NCBI RefSeq assembly: GCF_047495875.1
Contig: NC_092459.1
Span: 38,421,490-38,485,489, forward strand
DNA length: 64,000 nucleotides
Reading direction: 5' to 3'
DNA from: Pithys albifrons albifrons
Lineage: Eukaryota; Chordata; Aves; Passeriformes; Thamnophilidae
Position 1 is the first letter of the stretch. The number at the start of each line of letters is the position of its first letter. The position numbers and the translations under genes were made by a program. Below are positions 1 through 12,730 of the stretch, one piece after another. The notes under the pieces are model-generated. The model had not been told where the DNA came from, searched no databases, and worked only from the letters and a program-made list of their open reading frames with translations.

Positions 1-1704
1 AAGCTAGAATTTCCAGTTCCAAAACATGCCAAATTAAAGCACTAGGCAGGAGGAAAATCCTTTTGGTGCCTTTCCTATTCATTCTTTTATTCCCTCATTC
101 CAATCCAGCTTTTTTTTTTTCCTCATCTTGCAGCTAGCTTCCAAACATCACTAATTCATTCTTGTCATCCTTTCCCATCTCCCAGTGTCAGTGCTAATAG
201 TTTAGGATTTCTTTCAGTCCATAAACAATCTGGCTCCTCATAGGCATTTCAGAATGCAAACAACTTGGTTTCATAAAGAAATTTTTAATTTACTTTGACT
301 GTCTATAACAGAAGTATTATTGGAAATCTGTATATTGAGAGATGTCTGAAAATAAAACACCATGGAAAAACTCTTAAAGGATATCCAGGCCAGTGATTTC
401 ACAGAACACAGTGATGATTTAAATATACCAGACACGATTTCACTCCATGAAAGTATCCAGCCAGCTTTGACATACACCAGAAATATAACTGAACTCCTTT
501 AAAATTTACAAGGAGCACAGTGAATAGAGGCTAGCAGGATTTCTTAAGTAACAAGGGGCAAGGAGGACATTGTAATCAGGTGCAGAAGACATCTAGTAAC
601 ATCCTTGCTGTCAGCCTACCAGTCACATATGGGTTACTATACAAGCAGTGGACACATACTAGAGTAGGTTCATATCTGATGAAAAGTCAGATTTTTTCCT
701 TTGTAAAGGATGTCAGGGACATGAAGGCTTTTGTTTAACCACTGTATCTAGCATTCTTGCCAAGATATTTTGTGTGGAGTAATAGAAAAAAAAATCAAAA
801 TTATTATACAACAACTGCAATAATAAGAAGAACTTTATAACATGCTTTAATTTTTTCTCAAATAAATTCATTCTTTGGAAATAATAGCACTGAAACAACA
901 TAAGATTGGAAATAACTTCTTGTATCATCAGATGTTGTTTCTTATCATTGTCCTTAGCTTTTTCAATTCCATCTAGAAACAACATTTAGTTTTCTACAGC
1001 CACCCTCATTCAGAAGGATGATCCTCACTGCTTTATAACAGGAATTCCTTCTAACTTCTAATCTGAATTTACTCACGGCCAGAACACACATCCTGTTTCT
1101 TTCCAATCTTTTATTAACACCTGCTGTGTTATGCTCAGGAGTAACCATTACTTTTTCTATGGCCATACAACACGCATAATTATTAAACTTCTGTTTAAAT
1201 CATATTGAAGCTCAGGGATGTTTTTTGACTAATCAAAATGGATGGATCTTTTTTCTTCCTCTGTCATTTTCATCTACTCTGACAAAGTTTACTGAGGATT
1301 TTCCTATTAACTCCTGAGCAAGAGATCTTGAACTTGCTTTTATTATTATATTACATCCAATTTCTCTCTGTAAAGTTTGAAAGTAGTCAACTTTTCCTGT
1401 ATAAATTTTTGATCATTCCCTATGTGCTTTTATTTCATCACCAGCTTTCACCGCTTCATTACACCTTCTTGTGTCAAAGGCATCTAGCAACATTGCACAA
1501 AGCTTATCATATTTTCTGAGCTTAACAAATGTATCCTGTTGAGGAGACTTTTAGGCTCAGCATGCTTTGTCTAAATCATATCAGAATTAAAAAGTAAAAA
1601 CAACCCTTCCTTATCAACATTTTTTGCTTTTTTCAGAAAACATAATTGCTTCATAACAATAGAAGGAAAAAAGAACAGGAAAGTGATTGTCCCTCTGTAC
1701 TTGG
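1..1704. other. AT-rich unique DNA, no gene seen
   Basis: The stretch is AT-rich with a T-run near 110-122. Short open frames (for example about 90 codons on the minus strand at 713-985) carry no domain, and their amino-acid make-up follows the base composition. No splice-flanked exon, CpG cluster or repeat family was recognised. Confidence 0.6.
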
Positions 1705-2238
1705 CACAAGTGAGGCTGAACCTCAAATCCTGAGTCCAGTTCTGGGCCTCTCACTTCAAGAAAGACATTGAGGTGCTGGAGTGAGACCAGAGAAGGTGAA
1801 AGAGGCTGGTGAAGGGTCTAGAGAGTCAGTCCTACAAGGAGTGGATGACGGAGCTGAGATTGTTTAGCCAGACAAGAGGAGGCTCAGGGGGGACCTCATT
1901 GGTCTCCACAACTACCTGAAAGGAAGGTGTAGCCAGGTGGATGTTGGTCTCTTCTGTCATGTTTCGAGAGAAAGGGTGAGAGGAAATAGCCTTAAGTTAC
2001 ATGAGGGCAGGTTCAGTTAAATATTAAAAATATTTTCTTCACTGAAAGAATGGTTAGGCATTGGAATAAGTTGCACAGGGAAGTGATGGAGTCACCATCT
2101 CTGGAAGTGTTCAGAAGGTATCTGTATATGGCCCTTGGGGATATGGTTTGGGGATGATTATTGTGGGGCTGGGTTGACAGCTGAAATAGATGATCTTGAA
2201 GGTGTCTTCCAACCTTGATGATTCTGTGATTCTGTGAA
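1705..2238 (+). mobile_element. CR1 LINE, 5'-truncated 3' fragment
   Basis: This is a sense-strand copy of the 3' part of a chicken-repeat-1 (CR1) non-LTR retrotransposon. CR1 encodes an endonuclease/reverse transcriptase, and most copies are 5'-truncated during target-primed insertion, as here. The left part matches the family segment reading 'ccagttctgggcc' and 'gacattgaggtgctgga'. The middle corresponds to the C-terminus of the CR1 polyprotein (family motif around HWN-L-RE), now broken by stops and frameshifts. The right end is the diagnostic CR1 tail, 'cttccaacc' followed by two copies of gattctgtg at about 2220-2237. No intact reading frame remains, so it is a dead copy of intermediate age. 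Confidence 0.9.
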
Positions 2239-4636
2239 AAAGTTGATAGCATTTTTCAGAAACTTGAAACAACTCTCATGTTTGAAATGCAACCCTAGTA
2301 TTCAGAAGAGGTCCACTGAGCTTAGCCTGTCACGAGTACCACATGTATTTGAAATAATTCTCCTAGTTTACACTCTCAATCACATTTGACTAATTTACAC
2401 TCCAAGAGGAAAAGGACTGTTGATAATTCTAATTTGTAGCTACTTGGATCCTTTATTACTAAGGTATTTAAAAAGATGCTTAATGTTTACATTAATTAAT
2501 GTCGTTAGCAAGTACTTCACTAGGAATGTTATAATAGTGAAAAGACTAGTATCCCACTACATTTCCCAATATTTGAGTCTGACTTTTCCTCAGGAGCCAT
2601 AATGAGAGCTTCCCCTGGTTAAAACTATAAATGCGTTTCAACCATTTTGTCTGTAGAATCAAAACTAGTAGACACATTAGCAATTATCTCATTTTAGTCC
2701 TGATATGGGCTAGAGAACATAGCATTCTTTAATCATACGTGTTCTGTTACCATTTTTTATTTAAATACTCTGCTGAATCAGGGCTTTTGGCTTAATGGGT
2801 CTAAGAGGGTATTTTTTATTCTTCAGTTATTCTGCACAAAAAAATGATCAGTACTAGAATCCTCCAGTCAGCACAAGTGACTTGAATAAATACCAAAACA
2901 TGTTTAATACTGTGGAAATGCATTATACTGTATATATTTCAAACTCACTCTGAAGCTTTCCTTTTTTCCTCTCAGCAAATAGAGTCTATAAAGAAAGCTG
3001 CATTCAGAACCCTGAGGCAGATCAATTTATGGCCATAAAATTGTTTTGCTATTTTATTTCTTTAGTAAAGAGAGGAAGAATTTCTAATTGATGATGTTTT
3101 CTGATGTACAATTAATTATACCCAATGATAAAGAGACAAAGTTATTAGCTGGGGAAGAGTAATATGTTGAAAATTTAACAATACAGCAGTAAGAGATAAT
3201 CTGTCATAGAAATATTATTGCGACATTTTCCACCCTATTGTGATTACAGAAAATATAAAAAATTTGGATGGTAAATGACAAGTTTATCTAGCACAACAAG
3301 CATGAATATCAGTAAGCAAGTCGTATGGATATGCATCTTGAGTATAGGATGGATTTTTACACTGATTAATATGATAGTATTGTAAGCAACCTAGGGAAAA
3401 AGGGTTCTGGAACAAGTATAAGATCCTCCACAGTCACAATGCACTAATGCAGAAGAAGGACTATATTATATAAAATTAATATAAATTTATTTTAAAATTA
3501 TAGTGATTATTCTAAGAAAAGGGAGGAAGGATAATACTGTTCAGGGACAAAAAAGCTTTTGCAGAAGAAGAAGCTGTCTCTTTTTTACATGGTGGAAATG
3601 AGAACTAGAAAGCTGCAGCACAAAAGATTCAGTGAAAGTCGTGGAGAAATGAAACAATGTTTTGAAATAGAAAGACCCACGGATAGGAGGAGAGAAAAGC
3701 AGAGCAGGCAGGACTACCATTGCCATTGGTGTTTGAAAACAGAGAAGGTAAAGAAAGTTCTGCAACAAAAGGAATAGGAACAGTTCATATTGATTTGAGA
3801 GAGGACTTAGATAAGATCAAATTTAGCACCATATACTTCAATTTTCCCATGATTACTCCATCACCAGCACCTGCTGAGGTGTCTGCTGTTCACACAATAC
3901 AACTCTTCGTGTTCTTTGGTGGATATGGTAGGTTCAGTTAGGAACATGTCTCTAGAAAAAGGCAGATATAGCAGCCTCAAAGATATGAAAGAAGGATTTC
4001 TAAGCTGACACAGATATGACGCCTCCTTCACGCTTAAACTTAGTGCTGTGAAGCGCACAATATCGCACTGCAAAGGTCATAAACCACTGAAAGTAAGACA
4101 GAACTTATTTGTGAAGCAGAACATCTCATTTCAGGCTTTGGAACTCCCTTGTTTGACTTTGTTTGTAAAATGCAGATGATTGTATTTTCTTATTTCTTGA
4201 GCATTTGTGTTGGGGCTAATGAACCAGCCAAGTAGCACAAAAAAAGGATTTGATTTGAAAACATATTGTAAACAAAAAACCTAAAATAAAAATTCTGCTA
4301 AAATAGAAAGCAAATGCTTATTTTTGCTTCTTTTTCATCATTATTGGTTTTGTCTCTATTTGGGGAAAAAAAAAAAAAAGAAAGACAAATCAATAAAATC
4401 ATAACATTTTCAGCCAGTTAAAAAGAATTTTAATTTTATTAGACTTTGTAAACAGAGGCATTTCTGGATACCTTTAAGGATTTAAAAAAAAAAACCAAAC
4501 CAACCTGACATTGACTTTGCAGTCATGCAGCTAAAATGACTAAAAGTGCCTTGGGTGAATGAGGATCAGAAAATAAAAATAAATGCAATTCTCTTAACTG
4601 CAGGTGGTGTTCCATCTTGGTGTTGCGATTACATAA
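2239..4636. other. AT-rich unique DNA
   Basis: No gene was recognised. A purine-rich patch spans about 3550-3780, where overlapping short frames exist on both strands without coding character. A pure A-run lies at 4366-4379. Several long AT stretches are present (for example 3460-3510). Confidence 0.55.
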
Positions 4637-4642
4637 TCAGAC
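4637..4642. repeat. Target-site duplication TCAGAC (left copy)
   Basis: The hexamer TCAGAC here is repeated exactly at 5072-5077, directly outside the two ends of the LTR. One extra matching base (A) upstream on each side could make it 7 bp. Six-base duplications are typical of class II (ERVK/beta- or alpha-like) integrations. Confidence 0.7.
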
Positions 4643-5071
4643 TGTGGGGGTGACAGTGAGTGCATCCCTTAAGGAAAGCTGTTTGGTGTGCACCTTAAAG
4701 AGATGAGAGATACCTGTGGTGTGTGTGTGGGCTTATAGCCAATGAGAGTCTGTGGTGTATGTAAGGTGATTTGGTTAACCCATAATGTGGTGGCATGTTG
4801 GATGTGAGAGGGTATAAAAGGTGTGGATGTTACTGTGTGAGGATGAGATCATCTACTAGGAACTACTACTTCTACTGTTACTACTATGAGCTGTGAGGAA
4901 CTGTCTGTTAACTACCTTGACTAAACTCTCTAAGTTGTGAGCCTTATGATCAAGCCTTCTGATGTCTGCTGTGCCTGAGCTCTTCTGACTGTCAATCCAT
5001 GCTGCGCCCCTCCTCAGGACTTAGGGGCTTACCCCTAGACTTGGTGACCCCTATAGTTGGTGACCCCTATA
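4643..5071 (+). mobile_element. Solo LTR (429 bp) of an endogenous retrovirus
   Basis: The element begins TGTGGGGGTGAC and ends GTGACCCCTATA, so its ends form an imperfect inverted repeat with one terminal dinucleotide mutated from CA to TA. It is bounded by a perfect 6-bp direct repeat. A TATA box (GGTATAAAAGG, about 4811-4821) lies in the plus orientation, consistent with a U3 promoter. The last 35 bases contain a direct repeat of the unit TTGGTGACCCCTATA. No internal retroviral genes sit beside it, so it is best read as a solo LTR left by recombination between the two LTRs of a former provirus. I infer class II from the 6-bp duplication. I did not recognise the exact family. Confidence 0.75.
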
Positions 5072-5077
5072 TCAGAC
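5072..5077. repeat. Target-site duplication TCAGAC (right copy)
   Basis: Exact copy of the hexamer at 4637-4642, immediately after the LTR end CCCCTATA. The pair fixes both LTR boundaries. Confidence 0.7.
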
Positions 5078-6260
5078 AAGTTTGGAAACCAAGAAAATCC
5101 CTTCTTCTGCATTGCCCAGACCTCCTGTGACTGTCTCCAGGGTCTGGCTTCCTTGTAGTCTGATTCAGGCACCCAGACCCTCCAGTAGTTTAGGGTGACA
5201 AGTAGTTTAGGCTACCTACAATATATATGTATATATACATATACACAGGTCTGGCCACAGGTTGCAAGCAGACACTCAGAGAACTCATGTGAACATCAAG
5301 GTAACAAATGGTTTCATTCTCCTCCCCTCTGAGTGAGTAATATGGAGTTCTGACAGTGTGAAAATATTTATATGTATATGTGAATGGTGGGTCCACTCAG
5401 CAGCTGTGCTCATTCTTCTCAGTAGCTGTCCCTTGATCCCGGTCTTCCCAGTTACTGGCATCTGGTATACAAGCCTCCAAGGGCTCAGCCCCACTTCAGT
5501 GGCTGGTACAGACACCCACTCAAGTCCCACAGCCAACCTACCTGTGGTCTTACCCTTAGAGACAGGTACTTTCCCCACCCAGAGGTGTCCCTTAGAGGCC
5601 CACTCATCTGCTGACTCTGAGGCCACTTCACCTACTTGCTGGCTAGTCTAGCTTGATCTTTGCTATTGCTCAGACACTCACTTGAACACCTGCACTCACC
5701 CCCTTATACATAGACTGAAGAACCCCTTACTGAAAAAGAGCTGGTGAAGAAGATAATGAGATAGGACAAATTGAGGTGATGAGGCACAAGGCAAATGGAC
5801 AGACAAACGCATTGACCAACAAATTATCCCTCTATTTTCCACACTTTTCTTGCACATGTCAACTAAATACTACCCTTTTTCTGCTTCTGATTCCTTCCTT
5901 AAGCATCCTATGATAAGCCCTGTGCAATCCCAAACACATTCTTTCCCTGCATCTAATAGTGGATCACACATCCCTAGAGAGTGACCCTCTCCACTTAGTC
6001 TGAAAGCTGATGCAGGAAGCTGTTCCCCATTATTTGAATGGATCTCACACATGGACAGCAGATCTGATGGCTCTGCTGGGACAGTCCCAGGAAGGGCCTG
6101 GGCAAGGCGGGCATTCCTCCAGAGCCCTTGATCTAGGTTCTTGGCTGTCATTGTGCCTCTTCGCTCTGAGGTCTTGTTGAGATGGAGGTTTATTTGTTGC
6201 AGGTGGCCTGGGAGCAGCTAAGGAAGGTTATGGAGTTTATCCTTCTTCCTTTGTTTCTCT
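5078..6260. repeat. Unassigned repeat-like region, possibly ERV-derived
   Basis: This block is richer in GC than its surroundings and reads unlike unique AT-rich DNA. On the minus strand there is an open frame of 113 codons (5285-5626) and one of 93 codons (5870-6151); neither shows a domain I recognise. A minus-strand AATAAA lies at 6189-6194 just upstream of the second frame, as would be expected in an LTR R region. An AT dinucleotide patch lies at 5221-5246. I could not find matching terminal duplications, so the ends and the class are open. It could be one or two old LTR fragments in minus orientation, or another repeat. Confidence 0.35.
5221..5246. repeat. (AT)n patch with partial palindrome
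   Basis: Alternating AT with ATGTAT/ATACAT interruptions, nearly self-complementary. Short and imperfect. Confidence 0.7.
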
Positions 6261-9200
6261 CTTCTTTCTTCATGTGTGCTGATGACCTTCATATCACTTA
6301 AATAGTGCAACATGATATTGTTATTAATGTAAGTGAAATTACGTAAGGATCATAAGACAACTAGAGAAGGAAGGACTTGTGAATGTATTTTAAAGTTGTC
6401 AAAGGTAACAATATTAATATTTTCTTAACTAATTTAATAGATTTCATCTAAGTGAATGGCTTAACCCATAAATATAGCAGTATGTATGGACCTAAGATGC
6501 TGCATATCTGTACAATAAAATGGATTTGTTGCTGTTGTTTTTTGGAGATAAGAAGACTTAGGTAAAAAATATGACAGAATTAAATAAGCATTTCAAAATT
6601 ATTTTCACTGTTCTAATCTCCAATTCACTTTAAAGAGTTCTCAGAAGTTTCAAAAATAAAATGAAACTCATTAAAAACACATAACCGTCTCTCTTTCCTC
6701 TTTGCTAACAGCAATATTCCTAAGGAAATATGAATTAATATTAATGTAATATCTCTCATTTATGCAGCATTTCATCATAGAAAATTCACCTTGGTTCATC
6801 TGAGGAAAGCATGCCTTGTTTAGCATCTGCTCTTTATCATCTGTACTTCTATATCAAGATTGTGTCTGTGATATCTAAGAGAATCACAAATGTATTAAAC
6901 GAACAGAAGGAGATCTCTTTATCTTTTCTTTCTTGCCTTCTGCAGTTCTCTTGCAAAGGTTATTTTTTAAAAAAAGGAAAAGTTCCGCTTTAGTTTATTA
7001 CTTGGTACATTAACTCAAGAGATTTTGCTCTTGTTGCTTGGAGACAGTTGGAATGAAGGGGGGATCTCACATTGTACAAGCAGGTTTAGACATGTTATCT
7101 CTCATTCTGCCTATTTTCCATGTCACCTGATCCAAATGCCAAGATGAAATCCTCAGGCATACAAGAAACTTGTCACATTTGCTATGCTTCCGTTTTCATG
7201 CACTAAAGTGCATTTTTTTTCTTTTTTCCTTTCACTGAAGAGAGAAGAAATAGCAGTACTAAATTCACTCTGAAAAGACTAATTGCAACTGTTGTCATTA
7301 CAGTGTATGGATAAATGGAAATGTTTATAGACATATGCATAGATAAAACAAATAGTGTGAACAGTGGAATTAAATAAATAAGATGTTATTCAAAATTCAA
7401 ACATTTTCTTCAGTACCTGTAATTGATGTTCTTTTTGAGATTCATTCACTATACCATTATTCAAATCTTTCATATGAATGACAAATAAATGACAAAAAAG
7501 AAGATAATGGCTAATGTGTAACATCTATTGCATGGAGAAGCGCTTTTTAATGCATATAAGTGTCTCTGTTCTATGCTTACTGGAAAAAATTACATGCTTT
7601 AGCAAAACTAGTTTTGATCTCAATGTGAAAAGAATTCCAGCAGCTCCATTCCCTTAATTGGATTTGCTATGCATTGAAAGCCAAGCAGTACCTTTCACTG
7701 AGCTGTAAAAATAAGCCAAGCTTTAAAAATAGTGCAGCTGCAGATATTTACAATATATGTTGAAAGTCACTAACAGACCCATGCATATTTTTTTCTTCCT
7801 CACATAAAGACTAAACAATATATTCATGTCTGCTACTTGTAGGACATAAAGGTTGGGTGCTGCTAGGCACTAAAAGTCCAGAGTTGGATTGGGGGATTCT
7901 GAATTTGTTCATACTCTTGGCTGGTTGTGTTTTACCATTTAAACTGAAGTATGTGTTTAAGTGCTTTGCAGGGTGAATGTAAAGGTTTTGACCCTTCATG
8001 AGATCAAGTCCTAGGAAAGAAGCAGCAACTTCTGATTTCCTTGTCAACTAAGAAAAAGTGTAACATCATACAAACTTCAACATCATATAGAATACAATGA
8101 CATACCTAAGATAGATATCTTCTGTGAAGAACTTTTGTGTATATATAAAAATGTATATCTACATCTGCTATTGAAATATGTGTCTTTTTAAGCAACTATT
8201 CCAACACAATATGTTCTAGTAGCCTTTGAGAGTGCTGGGATACTTAAAAAGTACACAATTACATGGCCACATCTGACACCACTGTGACCAAAATTTTTCT
8301 TTAGGAAATGGTACTCTATTAAATTTTAAACTGAATTCTTTGAATTTAATGTTTTAGAAGAAACCTAGACTGCTGTCTTTCAAGCCTGGTTAGTTGAAAA
8401 ATAAAGTTGATGAGATCTCTGAAGTCCTGAATTATCTACAAGAACTCTTGTACTTGCTCTAGAACTAGGCAACACAAAGGACATATTTGCTATTTATTCA
8501 ACTGGCAGTAATTCCTTTCATCTTTTCCTGATTCTATTTTAGCTGGGCCAAAATAATGCATCTACTTTTCCAAAGACCACATTTTACCCCTATAAGCCCT
8601 GAGAGTTTTAACATATTTGCTTGGAAATATTCTCACCATCTCATAGCAACATACGTTTTCTCAAATTGATCTTAATTTACAATATGAATCTTGATGTTCC
8701 TTTTCCTAGAGATTTTTCCAGTCTTAGTGTTTCTTGCAATAGCAAGAGTAAGGTAAATTCCTATTTGTAGCATGGATACTTGTTTTAATGAGTATTTACT
8801 TGGGTAAATGAGTGCCAGCATAATTGAGTAATGCAGATGCCAGATATCATTAAGTGTAACAATAAGTTATGTCACCTATTTACAAATGAAAGCCATTAGT
8901 TTAATGTTTAGTTTCTTGAAACATCTCAACATCAAATGATTATATTGCTACTTCCATTTTGTGGGCATCTCAAAATTCAGTTAATCTATATTTACTACCT
9001 GCAATAACATTTTATAATAGTTTTACAGGAAAGACAAAGTGATTCCTTTTAATAAAGAGAGGAATTGGTTCCTTTCAATAAAGAATAAACTTCAGGCTGG
9101 GTTCCTTTGCAGGCTATATACAATCTCCTGCTAATTCCACCATGTTTAAATGTTCAAAGATATGACAGGCATGAGCATAAGTGCTATCTGTAAGAATCTT

Positions 9201-10775
9201 CAGAAGCTTATGTAGGAGGCAATAAAGACTACAGTATCAGCAAAATACTTCTGGCACTTTGTTAAATCACTAACTTCATGAGATTTAAAAAGTGAGCTGA
9301 TAAAATTTAGACACTAAGCCAAAACAAGGATCTTAGCTCTCAAAACAAGACTGTTCAGACTTAGTAACAAGGAAAAGTCTGTTCCAGAGCACTTCAGGCT
9401 AGCAGTGAACAACATCCAACAGTTCTCAAAACATCTGTAGTTCTTCTAGAAACGTTTCAAACAGTTCTATTCAAACTGTACTAAGAAAATATCTAGACCA
9501 ATATGTAAGCCCATTGACCTGGTCAGGATCATCAGAGCAGCAGTAAATCCCTCAAGAATAATGATACTTTTCAGAAAATGTTACTGAAGCAAATCAGAAG
9601 ACAGAAAAAGGGTAGCACTGGAGATATGAGAACTCAAGTGAGATCTCACTTCTATTCTATTTGCATTTATCTCCAAATCATGTCCCTGCATTGTCATGCA
9701 ATGACAGTATAATGTATAGGATTAATTAACCCAGATTATCTTCTACTAGGTACACTCTGGCGAGATATGCATCTGAATCCCCTCAGGCTGAGAAGAATAT
9801 TGAATCTGGCATTTGAATTCCCAAAGTATATTTTTTAACTTTTACTAACTAGTGATCTTTTTAAAAGAAGCATGGCGTTTTAGGATGAGACATTTAATAA
9901 AAGACTTAAGGATTTATGCTATAACTGAGGCTTAGAATGAATTAGTAACCAATTCAAAGATCCAATTTTCAAACAACAAGGTATTTTACTTGTTGTAATA
10001 TGTATGTTGATTATTAGTCTCTACTAATTGACTATGATATTCACACATTACATTTACAACATAAGATCATCTCTATAATTTTTATTTTACAAATAACTAC
10101 AACAACAACAAAACCTAAACAACTGTTTTCCTTTGCCTTGTATATGAATTTGTGCTATATTTGTAATGTGGATTACACACATGAGTTTAAACTTGTTGAT
10201 TGGTGCAAGATGTGATGAGAAAAATTAGATTATGTTAAAGTGGAAAAGCTTCAATTTTTCTCTCATCAAAGAAAATGCAAATCAAAGACTTTGTATGACC
10301 TAAAGATAAACACCTTGTTCAACCCAAAATTACATATTTTTTATCATTAGAATGAATTTTTTTATCTTATAAGTAAAGCAACTAAACTTTGAAACAAAAT
10401 ATCTCATAAAGAAAAGCAGAAACAGATTGAACAATGTAAAACACATCATTTTGAGTGTTTGAATGCTCAAAAGTAGAATTGAATGGAGCAGCAGTTGAAG
10501 AGAACTCAATGTGAATTTTTAAGTAGTTCTACTTGCCACAATACTTTATGCTTTACCAAAAATCCCAACAGGGTGCCCATGAAAATCCAGCCGATAGAAC
10601 AAGGCAGGTTGAGCTGGTCAGCAGGTGTTCATACTTATACAGCTTAGTCCATAATTATGGCTGAACCATAAAACTCATCAAAGAAGACAAATAAGCTTGC
10701 AGCCACAAAGATAATTCTCTTTGTTTCAGAAAGTCAGTAAAATTAATATATATCAGTGAAAACTGCTTATATAGA
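6261..10775. other. AT-rich unique DNA
   Basis: About 4.5 kb with no recognisable transposon, exon or CpG cluster. Only short frames occur (longest about 78 codons, minus strand, 7811-8047), without domains. A short duplication of the phrase 'cctttcaataaag'/'ccttttaataaag' is seen at 9040-9085. The interval could be deep intron or intergenic. Confidence 0.55.
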
Positions 10776-11515
10776 TTCATGGAATCATTTGGGTTGGAAA
10801 AAGACCTGTAAAATCATTGAGCCTAACGCTTAACCCAGCACTGCCAAGTTCACTGCTACGCCCTGTCCCTAAGTGCCACATCTATAGGTCTTTTAAATAC
10901 CTCCGGAGATGGTGACTCCACCAATTCCCTGAGATGCCTGTTCCAATATTTGACTACTCTTTTGGTGAATATTTTTTTCCTAACATCCAATCTAAACCTC
11001 CTCTGTTGTAACTTGAGGCCATGTCCTCTTGTACAAACAATTGCTACTTGGGAGAAAAGACTGACCCTCACCTGGCTACAAGCACCTTTCAGGTAGTTAT
11101 AGAGACTAATGTATCTGCACTGAGCCTTCATTTCTCCAGGTTAAACACCCCCAACTCCCTCAGCCACTCCTCCTATGATTTCTGATCTAGACATTTCACC
11201 ATTGTCATTGCCCTATTTTTGTACTTGCTCCAGTGCCTCCAAGTCCTTCTCACTATGAGGAGCCCAAAACTGAATGCAGTATTTGATGTGCGGCCTCACC
11301 AGTGCTGAGTACAGAGCGATGGTTGCATCCTTGGTCCTGCTTGGCCAGGATGTCATAGACTTTTTTAGCCACCTAGGCACACTGCTAGTTCATGTTCATC
11401 CAGCTGTTGACCAGCACCCCTAGGACATTTAGCTTTCTAGTCACTCTTCCTCCAGCCTGTAGCACTGCATTGGGTTGCTGTAATCCACATGAAGGACCCA
11501 GCACTTTGCTTTGTC
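10776..11515 (-). mobile_element. CR1 LINE, 3' fragment (minus strand)
   Basis: Read on the minus strand this is a CR1 tail. The plus-strand left edge 'tggaatcatttgggttgga' is the reverse complement of the family 3' end. A minus-strand frame at 10856-11131 (about 91 codons) still translates as the C-terminus of the CR1 polyprotein, including the family motif [15 protein letters not shown]. Further right, the DNA matches upstream CR1 polyprotein sequence read in reverse (plus-strand phrases 'gaggagcccaaaactg', 'ggcctcaccagtgctgag', 'agcacccctaggacat'), until the match stops near 11515 at the truncation point. The partly open frame suggests a younger copy than the one at 1.7 kb. It is not functional because the catalytic domains are missing. 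Confidence 0.92.
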
Positions 11516-12101
11516 TCCACAGCCTTCCTCAGCACATGACTGCATCCCTCCACCCAAATCATTCCCCGCCCCCCCAAAAAGAAAACATCAAACACTAAGC
11601 AACAAACGAAACACCCAACTGGAACATCAGCATTCACTAGTTAGTATAGAGCGGTGCTTATTTGTATTTTCTTCAGTTTCCAGTCTCTGGTAATTAGAAT
11701 AATTCTCCATGGCTCAGGAACACCAGGGCCAGGTTATTGCAATATGATTTAAGGCATTTTCCTGGAGAGTGAAAGCTGGGCATTTGGAACGTCTCTTATT
11801 AGTGGTAAACTTGAATTCAAGTGTCTCTTCCCAATCATATTATACTTACATGTTACACTAACAGTGTCCACTGTCCCTTCCATGATCTTGGTGAAGAAAA
11901 ACAACTGATTTATGTCTACACTAATATTTTGAACTGATTCAGGGGAACTGAGAAAGAATTTCTGGGGAAAATATCATGTGGTCATTTTTGTCAGTATTGG
12001 ATCCCTTTTTTGTACACACTTGGAGATCTCCCAAATCTTCATGCAATTAATTTTCTTCTGAGTGGTCAGCATATATCCCAATAACTTCAAGTTAATTCTT
12101 A
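11516..12101. other. Unique DNA between CR1 and LTR
   Basis: No gene seen. A small C-rich/A-rich patch lies at 11565-11585. The rest is AT-rich. Confidence 0.5.
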
Positions 12102-12106
12102 GTGGC
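12102..12106. repeat. Target-site duplication GTGGC (left copy)
   Basis: Five bases matching 12731-12735 exactly, directly outside the TG...CA ends of the LTR. A 5-bp duplication is usual for class III (ERVL) and is also seen in some other classes. Confidence 0.75.
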
Positions 12107-12730
12107 TGTTATGGGTTAGTAAAGTAAGCCAAAATTTAGGATTTAAAGTTCAGACCAGGCCTGGGATTGTCAGCTGACTTGAGCTGAGCTGGGCAAGCTA
12201 ACAGCTGACTTCTTCTAGCCAGTAATATTGTATTCCATACCATATTATATCATCTCAAAAGGGGTAAGAGCTGGTGTGTGGGTGTGGCTTAGTGAGTTGC
12301 TTCACAGCTGTGGTCCCAGCAAGATACTTTGCCGTCCCAGGAGGGATGGGGAGGCCCAAGCCCAAAGCACTGGCTTAACATCATGTTATCTTAGGGAAGT
12401 AAAATGTTTGTTCTTAGCTTTTCTCTCTGCTTAAGTCTGTCTCTGTGGGAATTGACTTCTCTAGAATGATTTGTAGTTAAAATGGTAGAATTTGTGTTTA
12501 CTGGGAAGCAGGAAGTTATTTCTTGTTATACATAATTTGTGTGTGTTATATTGTAGTTTCCTCTTAATTTTCTCTTTTCTGTATAAATACATATAGTTAG
12601 TTTCAGCATAAACCTAGTTTAGAGGGTTTTTTTCCTCTCACTCTTCTTTTTCTCTTGGCTGGTTGAGGGGTGAAGAACCCTTTTCACCCTGTCTTGGGCA
12701 GTTGGCGTTTTGCCAGCTCAACCCAAGACA
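12107..12730 (+). mobile_element. Solo LTR (624 bp), family A, plus strand
   Basis: The element runs from TGTTATGGGTTAG to CAACCCAAGACA, so it has canonical TG...CA ends, and is flanked by an exact 5-bp duplication. A TATA-like sequence (GTATAAATAC, 12581-12590) lies in the plus orientation. The 3' end holds an imperfect hairpin in which TTGGG pairs with CCCAA around GTTGGC/GCCAGC. The same family occurs reverse-complemented at 42976-43572; phrases such as 'gttatcttagggaagtaaa' and 'gtattccataccatatt' are shared. A more diverged relative lies at 29275-29872. With no internal retroviral sequence on either side it is a solo LTR. An ERVL-type origin is inferred from the 5-bp duplication and the TGTTATGG start; a library search would settle it. 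Confidence 0.85.

Noticed and set aside
5285..5626. 113-codon minus-strand ORF as a gene
   Set aside because: Lies in repeat-like DNA beside an LTR, shows no known domain, and has a 97-codon frame on the opposite strand.
10856..11131. 91-codon minus-strand ORF as a host gene
   Set aside because: Its product is the C-terminal end of the CR1 LINE polyprotein ([13 protein letters not shown] motif), so it is a transposon remnant.
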